A DNA stretch of 64,000 nt from DATATB01 sp036268995 (GTDB taxonomy: Bacteria > Planctomycetota > Planctomycetia > Pirellulales > PNKZ01): NCBI GenBank assembly GCA_036268995.1, contig DATATB010000099.1, forward strand, positions 46,709 to 110,708, given 5' to 3'. Position numbers and translations under genes: made by a program. This document shows, one piece after another, positions 51,760 to 59,411 of this stretch (positions are counted from its first letter, which is position 1; every line of letters begins with the position of its first letter). Below the pieces are notes generated by a model. It searched no databases, was not told the DNA's origin, and saw only the letters and a list, made by a program, of their open reading frames with translations.

Positions 51760-52700
51760 GGCGCGCTCTTCTGGCGAGAAAAATACAGCCGGACCTGGTC
51801 GTGCATGATATAGAGCCGGTAGCGACTGCCATCGTACACGTAAATCGCGCTGGATTGGTTGTCGGCCAGCAGCGGATTGTGCGGATATTTCGTCCAGTGG
51901 ACCAGGTCAGTGGACATGGCCAGACTGCTGACCCACGGGCTGGCCGGCGCGCCTTTCGAGTGATACAGGGCGTAGTAGCGGCCGGCGTGCCGGATCACTT
52001 GGTTCATGGCCACCATGTAGCGGTCGTGCGGTTGGGAGCCGAGCCCCAGCACCGGGTCGTCCGAGACATTTTTCCAGACGTGAGTGTCGGTCGAAGTGGC
52101 CAGCCAGATGCCCCGGTCGCCGCGTTCGTAGAACAAATACCAGGTGTCGCCCTCCTTCCACAGGGTCGGCGTACCGCGCGGGCCGGCGGAAATCGGTTGC
52201 CCAGAAGTCAGACGTACTTCGAGCGAGCCCTGCCGCGTCCAGTGAACGCGATCTTGGCTGGTGAGCATTTGGGCAATGTCGTTGAGGCCTTCGGCGACCA
52301 TGTAATACGTGTCGCCCGACTTGACGACCATCATGTCCTCGATCCAATGCGTCGCGTCCAGCGGCCCGGTGCCCGCACGCTTCCAGCGAATGCCGTCGGG
52401 CGAAGTGGCCAGGCCCAAGCGGCGAATGCCCTCGTGCGAGCCATCGTAGCCGGTGTACCACAGGTAATAGGTGTCGCCCTCGTGCAGGATCCAGCCGCGC
52501 TCGCGAATTTTGGCGTCCCAGGATCCCGCGGGTTCCGCCGTGAAGACGGGATTATGCTCGTAGGGTTTCAGTTCCGTGAGCTCGGGCGGAAACTCGTCGT
52601 CGGCCGCTTGGGCCACCGGCCAGCCGCACAAAAACGCCGCGACCAAGACAAAGTGAAACCGCAACGTCGTGCGAAACCAGAGAGCAGAGAATTTCGGCAT
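51756..52700 (-). CDS. secreted five-bladed beta-propeller glycosidase-like protein
   Basis: The protein has 314 residues. A signal peptide (about 1-33, LRFHFVLVAAFLCGWPVAQA) is followed by repeated blades with the recurring pattern DTYYLWYTGYDG, DTYYMVAEGLND, DTWYLFYERGDRG and GRYYALYHSKGA, as in GH43/GH117/GH130-type five-bladed propellers. Conserved acidic residues occur at blade starts (SWDAKIRERGW, WIEDMMVV), but the catalytic acids cannot be assigned. The family includes arabinan, mannoside and galactan enzymes as well as non-enzymatic sugar-binding proteins. It is the first gene of the unit with fbp. Confidence 0.82.
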   Translation of the reverse strand: MPKFSALWFRTTLRFHFVLVAAFLCGWPVAQAADDEFPPELTELKPYEHNPVFTAEPAGSWDAKIRERGWILHEGDTYYLWYTGYDGSHEGIRRLGLATSPDGIRWKRAGTGPLDATHWIEDMMVVKSGDTYYMVAEGLNDIAQMLTSQDRVHWTRQGSLEVRLTSGQPISAGPRGTPTLWKEGDTWYLFYERGDRGIWLATSTDTHVWKNVSDDPVLGLGSQPHDRYMVAMNQVIRHAGRYYALYHSKGAPASPWVSSLAMSTDLVHWTKYPHNPLLADNQSSAIYVYDGSRYRLYIMHDQVRLYFSRQKSAP

Positions 52701-52862
52701 GCTATCGGACCTCGGGGCTGATGCTGGCGTCGAGGGTTGCTAGCGCCCAGGCGTGCCGCCGCGCAATCCGTGGGCTGGGCTTTACGCATTTTCGCTTGCC
52801 GGCAATGATACCAATTCACTGGCCGCGTTGCGCGGAAGAATCGTTGGTTCGTCGAGAGTCGT

Positions 52863-53945
52863 ATGGCTACGGTGACAGGCAGAGTATTACGCGGCGTGCG
52901 CACCATGGATCGCGCGCGGTTTCCGGACTTCCAGCCGCATCCGCTGTTGCTGAATCCGCATGCCCAGACGCTGGCCGGCGTGTATCTGCCTGGCTCGAAA
53001 TCGACCTATCGGGCCACGCCCCGGTACTTGCACATGGCCGACGGCGACACGCTCGTCCTGCACGACGATCGGCCCGGCGACTGGCGGCCGGGCGGCCGCG
53101 TGGTGCTCCTGATCCACGGGCTCGGCGGTTCGTACCAAAGCGGCTACATGTCGCGCATCGCGTCGAAGCTCAACCAGCACGCTCTGCGCACGTTTCGGAT
53201 GGACATGCGCGGTTTCGGGGCGGGCTTTGGCCTGGCCCGGCATCCGTTCCACGGCGGCCGATCGGACGATCTGGCCGCCGCCGTCGAGTACATCGGACGG
53301 TTGTGTCCCGCGTCGCCCGTCACGCTGGTCGGCTTTTCGCTCGGCGCGGGAATGATCATCAAGCTGTTGGGCGAGCTGACGCTGGAGCCCGGCAACGCGC
53401 GCGGCACGAGCGAAATCGACAGTGCAGTGGCCGTTTGCCCGCCGCTGGATTTGCTGCATTGCTCGCGGCGGATGTCCGAGCCGGGCAATCGCTTCTACAA
53501 CCGCCACTTTTTGTCATTGCTGGTAAGCCAACTGCACCGGCATCGGCAAGCGCGGCCCGATAGCGGCTTGAGTGCACTGGCCCGACGTCCGCGCAGCGTG
53601 TACGAGTTCGACGATCTGTTCACCGGCCCTGCCTGCGGTTTCGGCACGGCCGACAATTATTACCACCAGACCAGCGCCGGGCGGTTCTTGCCACACGTTC
53701 GGCTGCCGTGCCTGGTGCTCAAAGCCGCGGACGATCCGCTGGTCGATCACGACGATCCGCGCGATCTCGATCTGCCGGCTTGCGTGCAATGGGAAACGAC
53801 CGTCGGCGGTGGACACTTGGGCTTCATTGCCCGGCGGGGATTGCTGCCGGACCGACGTTGGATGGATTGGCGAGTCGTGGACTGGGTCACGCGCTTCGAC
53901 GGCGCGCGGCCCTCGGCCATTGCAACACCTCACTGCGGCCGATGA
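52863..53945 (+). CDS. YheT-like alpha/beta hydrolase
   Basis: The protein has 360 residues. FQPHPLLLNPHAQTLAGVYL is the family's N-terminal motif, RVVLLIHGLGGSYQSGYM the oxyanion region, VTLVGFSLGAGMIIKLLGE the nucleophile elbow with Ser, VLKAADDPLVDHDDP the Asp turn and VGGGHLGFIAR the catalytic His. YheT-like (ABHD1/3-type) hydrolases act on carboxyl esters or phospholipids. No signal peptide is visible, so it is probably cytosolic or membrane-associated. The ecsC-like gene follows after 30 bases. Confidence 0.92.
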   Translation: MATVTGRVLRGVRTMDRARFPDFQPHPLLLNPHAQTLAGVYLPGSKSTYRATPRYLHMADGDTLVLHDDRPGDWRPGGRVVLLIHGLGGSYQSGYMSRIASKLNQHALRTFRMDMRGFGAGFGLARHPFHGGRSDDLAAAVEYIGRLCPASPVTLVGFSLGAGMIIKLLGELTLEPGNARGTSEIDSAVAVCPPLDLLHCSRRMSEPGNRFYNRHFLSLLVSQLHRHRQARPDSGLSALARRPRSVYEFDDLFTGPACGFGTADNYYHQTSAGRFLPHVRLPCLVLKAADDPLVDHDDPRDLDLPACVQWETTVGGGHLGFIARRGLLPDRRWMDWRVVDWVTRFDGARPSAIATPHCGR

Positions 53946-53975
53946 GCCCATCGTGCGCGGGCATCGGGAAACACC

Positions 53976-54851
53976 ATGCAGCCGGATGACACGTTTTCGC
54001 CCGACGAAGTGCAATGGCTAGCCGAGGCTGCCGCGTATCTCGAGCGGCCTAGCTTGCTGATGCGGCTGGCCGGCACGATTGGCCGCCCGTTGGAAGCCGT
54101 CGTGAGCCTGGTCGACAAGGTCGCTCCGGATTTGGTCGCCGGCGCGGTCACCTCCGCGCTGGGCCGGGCCTTGGCTTTGGCCGTGTACACGCTGCCCGAG
54201 GCTGCCAAGACCGAGCCCGTGGTCTCCACGCCCGAACAACTGCAACAGCTCGGCGCGAGCACGAGTTTCTGGCACAACCTGTCGGTGGCCATCACGGGTT
54301 TGCCGGGGGGATTTTTCGGGATCGTCGGCCTGCCGGTCGAGCTGCCGGTGACGACGACGGTCATGTTGCGATCGATCGCTTCGATCGCTCGTGAGTTCGG
54401 CGAGGATCTGGCCGATGCCGAGGTCCGGCTGCAATGCTTGACCGTGTTCGGTTTTGGCGGTCCGCCCCAGCAGGGCGACAGTCTGGAGAGCACGTACCTC
54501 ACGGCTCGCATCGGCATGCAAGAGGCCGTGGCGCAGGCGGCCAAGGTCGCGGCTCGCGCGACCACGCAAGAGCTGTTGGAGATGATCAACCGGGGCACCG
54601 CGCCGGCCTTGGTGAACCTGATCGCCAAAATCGCGGCCCGCTTCAATCTGGCCGTGACCGAGAAGCTGATGGCCCAAAGCATCCCGGTGATCGGCGCCGT
54701 GACGGCCGCGACGTTGAACGTGGCCTTCCTCGATCATTTCAATCGCGTGGCCCGTTACCACTTCGGCATTCGCCGGCTCGAGCGCAAATACGGCGTGCAA
54801 GCGACGCAGGCCGTATACCGCGAGCAAGTCCGCATCGGCAAGGGCGGGTGA
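53976..54851 (+). CDS. EcsC family protein
   Basis: The protein has 291 residues. ITGLPGGFFGIVGLPVELPV and LIAKIAARFNLAVTEKLMAQ match the EcsC signature regions. The stretch ending in IPVIGAVTAATLNVAFLDHF is a hydrophobic helix characteristic of the family. EcsC proteins are linked to membrane or secretion processes, with an undefined biochemical role. The C-terminus is basic (LERKYGVQATQAVYREQVR). It is 30 bases after the YheT-like gene and probably in one operon with it; the Uma2 gene follows 102 bases later. Confidence 0.88.
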   Translation: MQPDDTFSPDEVQWLAEAAAYLERPSLLMRLAGTIGRPLEAVVSLVDKVAPDLVAGAVTSALGRALALAVYTLPEAAKTEPVVSTPEQLQQLGASTSFWHNLSVAITGLPGGFFGIVGLPVELPVTTTVMLRSIASIAREFGEDLADAEVRLQCLTVFGFGGPPQQGDSLESTYLTARIGMQEAVAQAAKVAARATTQELLEMINRGTAPALVNLIAKIAARFNLAVTEKLMAQSIPVIGAVTAATLNVAFLDHFNRVARYHFGIRRLERKYGVQATQAVYREQVRIGKGG

Positions 54852-54953
54852 GCGGGTGGGTTGGGGAGACGTCGAGCGAGCCGCTCAAAGCTGGATGCAA
54901 GCGCCCCTTGGATCGAGTAAAATAACGGAGTCGCGTCCTCCGGCGGGCAAAGC

Positions 54954-55646
54954 ATGTCGATCAACGCTCAAACTTCTCAGACGGGCGAGGCCGCGGTCCC
55001 CTTGGTGCCGCCGCTGGAAACCGGCGATTGCCTCGCGCGGCCCGAGTTCGAGCGCCGCTACGAGGCCATGCCCTGGCTGAAAAAGGCGGAGCTCATCGAT
55101 GGAGTCGTCTCCGTGGGTTCACCTGTCGGAATTCTGCACGGCGAAGCCGATGCTCGCCTGACCGGCCTACTGGGCATGTATGCGGCCCATACTCCCGGCG
55201 TGCAATGTGCCGGCAATGCGACGTTGCGGCTCGATCTGCTCAACGAAGTGCAGCCCGACTCGCTGCTGCGACTGAGTGCCGGAGGCCGGTCGCGGGTCGA
55301 GCCCGAGAAACAATATTTGGAAGGGCCACCGGAATTGGTGGCCGAAGTGGCCGCCAGCAGCGTCAGCCGCGATTTGCATTCGAAACTGAGGCTGTACTTG
55401 CGGCATGCTGTGCCCGAGTATTTGGTGTGGCGCGTGCTGGACGGCGAACTGGATTGGTTTCGCCTCGAAGCAGGCGAGTACCAGCGTCTGACGGCCGACG
55501 CCAACGGTATTTTGCGCAGCCGCGAGTTTCCCGGGCTATGGCTCGACCAACCGGCCCTGCTGCGCGGCGATATGGCCGCCGCGCTGGCGACCTTGCAGCA
55601 GGGCCTGAATTCGCCCGAACACGCGGAATGGGCCGCGAGACGTTGA
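54954..55646 (+). CDS. Uma2 family (DUF820) endonuclease-like protein
   Basis: The protein has 230 residues. It contains the PD-(D/E)xK-like Uma2 core: KKAELIDGVVSVGSPVG near the start, VQPDSLLRLSAGG with the Asp, and PELVAEVAASSVSRDLHSKL where the Glu and Lys complete the site (E-V-A ... K). The rest follows as YLRHAVPEYLVWRVLDGELD. Uma2 proteins are expanded in cyanobacteria and planctomycetes; most have no proven function. A stand-alone copy next to the hicAB module. Confidence 0.9.
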   Translation: MSINAQTSQTGEAAVPLVPPLETGDCLARPEFERRYEAMPWLKKAELIDGVVSVGSPVGILHGEADARLTGLLGMYAAHTPGVQCAGNATLRLDLLNEVQPDSLLRLSAGGRSRVEPEKQYLEGPPELVAEVAASSVSRDLHSKLRLYLRHAVPEYLVWRVLDGELDWFRLEAGEYQRLTADANGILRSREFPGLWLDQPALLRGDMAAALATLQQGLNSPEHAEWAARR

Positions 55647-55665
55647 ATAGCGATTGCCCGTTCGC

Positions 55666-56040
55666 CTAGACAGCTTGCCGCCGGCGTTTGCGTTTGGGAA
55701 TGCTGACGAGCGTCTGCAGATGTTCGACGACGAAGGCGTTGAGACTTTTGCCTTCCGCGGCGGCACGTGAGTTCAACCCCCGGTGCAGATCGGGTGTCGC
55801 GCGCACGAGGAAATTGCCGGAGAACGGCTTGTTCGGTTCTTTGCCGCGACTTTTGCACCAGGCGAGATAATCGTCCACCGATTCTTCGAACGCCTTCTGC
55901 AGGCCCTTGGGGGTCTTGCTCGAAAAAGTGATGACGTCCCGGATGCCGAGGATCTCTCCGTCGAAAGAATCGTCGTCGGGATCGTACTCGGCGCGTCCCA
56001 AATAGCCCTTGAAGATCTCAGTAAAGAAATGACCCGTCAT
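55666..56040 (-). CDS. hicB: HicB-family antitoxin
   Basis: The protein has 124 residues from ATG 56040. The N-terminal HicB partial RNase-H fold is visible in FKGYLGRAEYDPDDDSFDGE and ESVDDYLAWCKSRGKEPNKP, and the C-terminal ribbon-helix-helix part in RATPDLHRGLNSRAAAEGKSLNAFVVEHLQ (shown split: RATPDLHRGLNSRAA, EGKSLNAFVVEHL), so it can bind DNA as an autorepressor. It neutralises the HicA mRNA interferase. Its start overlaps the hicA stop by 4 bases. The basic tail (PKRKRRRQAV) is unusual. Confidence 0.9.
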   Translation of the reverse strand: MTGHFFTEIFKGYLGRAEYDPDDDSFDGEILGIRDVITFSSKTPKGLQKAFEESVDDYLAWCKSRGKEPNKPFSGNFLVRATPDLHRGLNSRAAAEGKSLNAFVVEHLQTLVSIPKRKRRRQAV

Positions 56041-56289
56041 GGCGTGACCCCGGCTTCGGCGAGAAATCGGCGCACCGCCTTGACGGCCGCCTTCTTGGTT
56101 TTCGGGCTGGGATGCGGTCGATGAAAACTCGCATCGACGCCCATTAAAGTGACGTGGATCCGGGGAACCCTCGCGGTTCTCGATGATCCCGCCCACATGC
56201 TTGAATAGCGCCTCGATATCTGCCCAACGCAGGTTTGCGCGAACGGGGTCGGCAAAAACGGCGGCGAGCGTCTTATCGTGCTTGCCCAT
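56037..56289 (-). pseudogene. hicA: HicA-family toxin gene, frameshifted by one base
   Basis: From ATG 56289 the frame gives MGKHDKTLAAVFADPVRANL and IEALFKHVGGIIENREGS, the N-terminus of a HicA mRNA interferase. The continuation RIHVTLMGVDASFHRPHP, with the catalytic His, and KKAAVKAVRRFLAEAG are in another frame. Removing one G from the G4 run at 56162-56165 makes the frame continuous and gives an 83-residue protein of normal length ending in an ATGA overlap with hicB. Either the toxin is inactivated or the base is an assembly error. Toxin order before antitoxin is normal for hicAB. Confidence 0.85.
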
Positions 56290-56296
56290 TCGATAA

Positions 56297-56324
56297 ATGA
56301 TAGCACTTTACGATATCATGTCAA
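56297..56324 (-). promoter_or_regulatory. hicAB promoter with a short inverted repeat
   Basis: Minus-strand TTGACA (56324-56319), a 16-base spacer and TATCAT (56302-56297) fit a sigma-70-type promoter. ATGATA and TATCAT form an inverted repeat across the spacer, a possible HicB operator. The expected transcription start falls at the hicA ATG, so the mRNA could be leaderless. Confidence 0.65.
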
Positions 56325-56431
56325 TTCGCGTAAAACGCGCCCGCTTAAGCCCTGGCAGCAACACACGGCACACGCTGAAGCAGGCATTAGCGCAACTGCC
56401 TACCCTACATTGTTTCGATATCGACAGCCCA

Positions 56432-57103
56432 TTACGCGGCCGGCGCCAGCGCGACGTACCAGTAGATCGCCAGGAAATGGCAGACGCTGCCGGCGATCAC
56501 CAGCAGGTGCCAGACGGCGTGGAAATACTTGGCGCGGGAGTCGAGCGTGAGAAATACGGAACCGATCGTGTAGCACAGCCCGCCGGCCAGCATCCAGCCC
56601 ATCGCTCCCATCGGCACGGTGGTGAGCAGCGGCTTGACCGCGGTGATCGGCATCCAGCCCAACAGCACGTAGGTCCAAACCGTGGCGGCTTCGACGCGAT
56701 AGCCGAACCAGACTTTCGCGATGAATCCCGACCAGGCCACGACCCACATGGCCGTGGTCAGTACCCACCAGTGGCCGCCGCGGAGATACGTGAGACCAAA
56801 CGGCGTGTACGTGCCGGCGATCATCAGATAGATGAATGCCTGGTCCATGATCCGCAACCGCCTGCGCAAGTGCATCGTCTGGATGCCGTGCGACAGGGTC
56901 GACGCCGCGTACACGGCGATCATGCTGGCCGCGAAAACCGCACAACCGATCACACGCCGCTGGTCGCCATGCGCAGCCGCCACCGTCAATAGCCACACGC
57001 TGGCCGCCAGAGCCAACACCAGCCCGAAGGCATGGGTGATCGTATTGGCAAGCTCTTGGTGCATGTTCGTTGGGTGCGGTATTGAATGATGCAGCACGAC
57101 CAT
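56432..57103 (-). CDS. hemolysin III / PAQR-like membrane protein
   Basis: The protein has 223 residues with seven hydrophobic segments. Metal-site residues of the HlyIII/PAQR fold are recognisable: the Ser and His in YAASTLSHGIQT, the Asp in IMDQAFIYLMIAGTYTPF and the two His in YFHAVWHLLVIAGSVCHF. Bacterial members (YqfA, YplQ) are integral membrane hydrolase-like proteins linked to membrane lipid homeostasis; direct haemolytic activity is doubtful. The start at 57103 gives a longer N-terminus than ATG 57064 (MHQELANTI), which is equally plausible. It is divergent from the FAD oxidoreductase gene, with about 200 bases between them. Confidence 0.9.
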   Translation of the reverse strand: MVVLHHSIPHPTNMHQELANTITHAFGLVLALAASVWLLTVAAAHGDQRRVIGCAVFAASMIAVYAASTLSHGIQTMHLRRRLRIMDQAFIYLMIAGTYTPFGLTYLRGGHWWVLTTAMWVVAWSGFIAKVWFGYRVEAATVWTYVLLGWMPITAVKPLLTTVPMGAMGWMLAGGLCYTIGSVFLTLDSRAKYFHAVWHLLVIAGSVCHFLAIYWYVALAPAA

Positions 57104-57310
57104 TGGTCATTCCCTTTTCAGGAGACTTTCGCATTCTCACGATTGTGGCTCGGCGGGCAAGGTGCCTTTTGCGCCGTTGTCCACCGGGCGGGCCGATCCC
57201 CGCCGATTTTGGATGCCAGAATTTTTTCGCGCGCGGCTTGCTCGCCCGGACGCTTGCCGGCTGGTAATCTGGCGGCTCCCAGCACCCCTATGAGCGCGAG
57301 GATTGAGAGC

Positions 57311-59371
57311 ATGTTACGAATTTTCCTGGCGAGTGCCTTATTGATCAGCGCCCCGGCCGGCCTGTCGGCCGCCGAGGACTTCGACGTCGTGATTTATGGC
57401 GGCACTTCCAGCGGGATTGTCGCGGCCCTGCAAGCCGCGCGGATGGGCAAACGCGCGGTCGTGATCGAGCCGGGCGAGCATCTCGGCGGGCTCACTTCCG
57501 GCGGACTGGGCGCCACCGACATCGGCAACAAGCAAGCCATTGGCGGCATCGCGCGCGAGTTCTATCGCCGCATTTATGCCCATTACAGCCGGCCGCAGGC
57601 CTGGAAGCAGGAAACGCGCGAGCATTATCAGAGCAAGCGGCAGAAGCCGGGCGAAGACACGATGTGGACGTTCGAGCCGCACGTGGCCGAAGATATTTAT
57701 CGCCGGATGCTGGCCGAGCGGCAGGTGCCGGTATTCTTTGGCGAGCGGCTTGATCTGCGGGCCGGCGTTCAGCGCCAAGGCAAGCGCATCACGGCGATCC
57801 GCATGGAAAGCGGCCGCGTCTTTGGCGGCCGGATGTTTATCGATGCCAGCTACGAAGGCGATCTTATGGCCAAGGCTGGCGTGGCCTACACCGTCGGCCG
57901 CGAGAGCAATTCCGCTTACGACGAAACGCTCGACGGCGTGCAGTTGGGCTCGAAAAAACACCAGTTCAAACTCCCGGTCGATCCGTACCGCACGCCCGGC
58001 GATCCGACCAGCGGGCTGCTGCCCGGCATTCACGCGGGCTCGCCCGGCGAGCACGGCCAAGGCGACCGCCGGGTGCAGGCTTACAACTTTCGCATGTGCA
58101 TGACCGACGCGCCCGAGAACCGGCTGCCGTTTCCCAAGCCGGCCGGCTATGACCCGCTGCGTTATGAGCTACTGCTGCGCTATATGCAGGCCGGCGAGTG
58201 GGACGTGATCGGCAACAATGCGCCGATGCCCAATCGCAAGACGGATACGAACAACAACGGCGCGGTCTCCACTGACAATATCGGCATGAACTATGACTAT
58301 CCCGACGGCGATTACGCCACGCGCGAACGCATCTGGCGCGAGCACGTGCAGTACCAGCAAGGGTTAATGTGGTTCCTGGCCAACGATCCGCGCGTGCCGG
58401 CGAAGGTTCGACAAGAGATCAACCGCTGGGGACTGGCGCGCGACGAGTTTGCCGACACTGGCGGCTGGCCGCATCAGCTTTATGTCCGCGAAGCGCGGCG
58501 CATGATCGCCGACGTGGTGATGACCGAGCAGCATTGCCAGGGCGAAGTGCTGGCAGCCGAACCCGTAGGTCTGGCCGCCTATGGCATGGACTCGCACAAT
58601 ACGCAGCGCTACGTAGATGAAACGGGCCATGCCCGCAACGAGGGCGATGTGGAAGTCCACGGTTTCAGCCCTTACCCGATTGCCTATCGCTCGATCGTGC
58701 CCAAGGCCGGCGAGTGCGGCAACCTGCTGGTGCCCGTGTGCCTGTCGGCCTCGCACATTGCCTACGGCTCGATCCGCATGGAGCCGGTGTTCATGGTGTT
58801 GGGCCAATCGGCCGCCACGGCCGCCTGCCAGGCCATCGACGCCGGCCGTAGCGTGCAGGAGATCGACACCAAGGCACTCGCCGCGCGGCTGCTGGCCGAC
58901 GACCAGGTGCTCGAGTGGAAAGGCCCGAAGCGCCGCTCGAACATCGATCCCCGCCGCCTGCCCGGCATCGTAATGGACGACACGCAGGCGCAGTTGGAAG
59001 GCGACTGGGTCGAAGGCCAAACGACCGGCGGCTTTATCTGCAGCCACTATCTGCACGACGGCCGGCAGCAGCAGGGAGCCAAGCGAGCCCGGTTCGTGAT
59101 TCCCATCGAAAAGAGCGGCTCGTACGAAGTGCGGCTGGCCTACACAACGCTGGCGAATCGCGCCACAAACGTGCCGGTGACCATCGAAGCGGCCGACGGC
59201 CAGCACCAGGTCACGGTCAACGAGCGCCGCGAGCCGGCCGTCGACAAACTCTTTCAGCCGCTGGGCACTTTCCGCTTCGAGCGTGGTAAACCGGCCGTAG
59301 TCGTCGTCAGCAACGCCAAAGCGGATGGCTACGTGATCGTCGACGCCGTGCAACTGCTGCCGAAGCGCTAG
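57311..59371 (+). CDS. secreted FAD-dependent oxidoreductase with C-terminal beta domain
   Basis: The protein has 686 residues from ATG 57311, where a signal peptide begins (LRIFLASALLISAPAGLSAA); ATG 57290 would add seven. FDVVIYGGTSSGIVAALQAA and VVIEPGEHLGGLTSGGLG are the dinucleotide-binding and FAD-dependent motifs of the FAD_oxidored family. A middle region includes MFIDASYEGDLMAKAG and GYDPLRYELLLRYM. The last ~120 residues (from about 555) form a beta-sandwich like the golvesin/xanthan-lyase C-terminal module (FVIPIEKSGSYEVRLAYTTL), probably binding carbohydrate. Such proteins are frequent in planctomycetes; the substrate is unknown. The WD40 gene follows after 40 bases. Confidence 0.9.
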   Translation: MLRIFLASALLISAPAGLSAAEDFDVVIYGGTSSGIVAALQAARMGKRAVVIEPGEHLGGLTSGGLGATDIGNKQAIGGIAREFYRRIYAHYSRPQAWKQETREHYQSKRQKPGEDTMWTFEPHVAEDIYRRMLAERQVPVFFGERLDLRAGVQRQGKRITAIRMESGRVFGGRMFIDASYEGDLMAKAGVAYTVGRESNSAYDETLDGVQLGSKKHQFKLPVDPYRTPGDPTSGLLPGIHAGSPGEHGQGDRRVQAYNFRMCMTDAPENRLPFPKPAGYDPLRYELLLRYMQAGEWDVIGNNAPMPNRKTDTNNNGAVSTDNIGMNYDYPDGDYATRERIWREHVQYQQGLMWFLANDPRVPAKVRQEINRWGLARDEFADTGGWPHQLYVREARRMIADVVMTEQHCQGEVLAAEPVGLAAYGMDSHNTQRYVDETGHARNEGDVEVHGFSPYPIAYRSIVPKAGECGNLLVPVCLSASHIAYGSIRMEPVFMVLGQSAATAACQAIDAGRSVQEIDTKALAARLLADDQVLEWKGPKRRSNIDPRRLPGIVMDDTQAQLEGDWVEGQTTGGFICSHYLHDGRQQQGAKRARFVIPIEKSGSYEVRLAYTTLANRATNVPVTIEAADGQHQVTVNERREPAVDKLFQPLGTFRFERGKPAVVVVSNAKADGYVIVDAVQLLPKR

Positions 59372-59411
59372 CGAGGGGCGAAACCGCAGCGGCGCCCGAC
59401 GGAGGCCATCG

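Noticed and set aside
50377..51813. 478-residue plus-strand ORF opposite fbp
   Set aside because: Antisense shadow of the class III fructose-bisphosphatase, which has all metal motifs.
54954..55646. Uma2 gene as part of the hicAB module
   Set aside because: It is on the opposite strand and convergent with hicB; nothing ties the two functionally.
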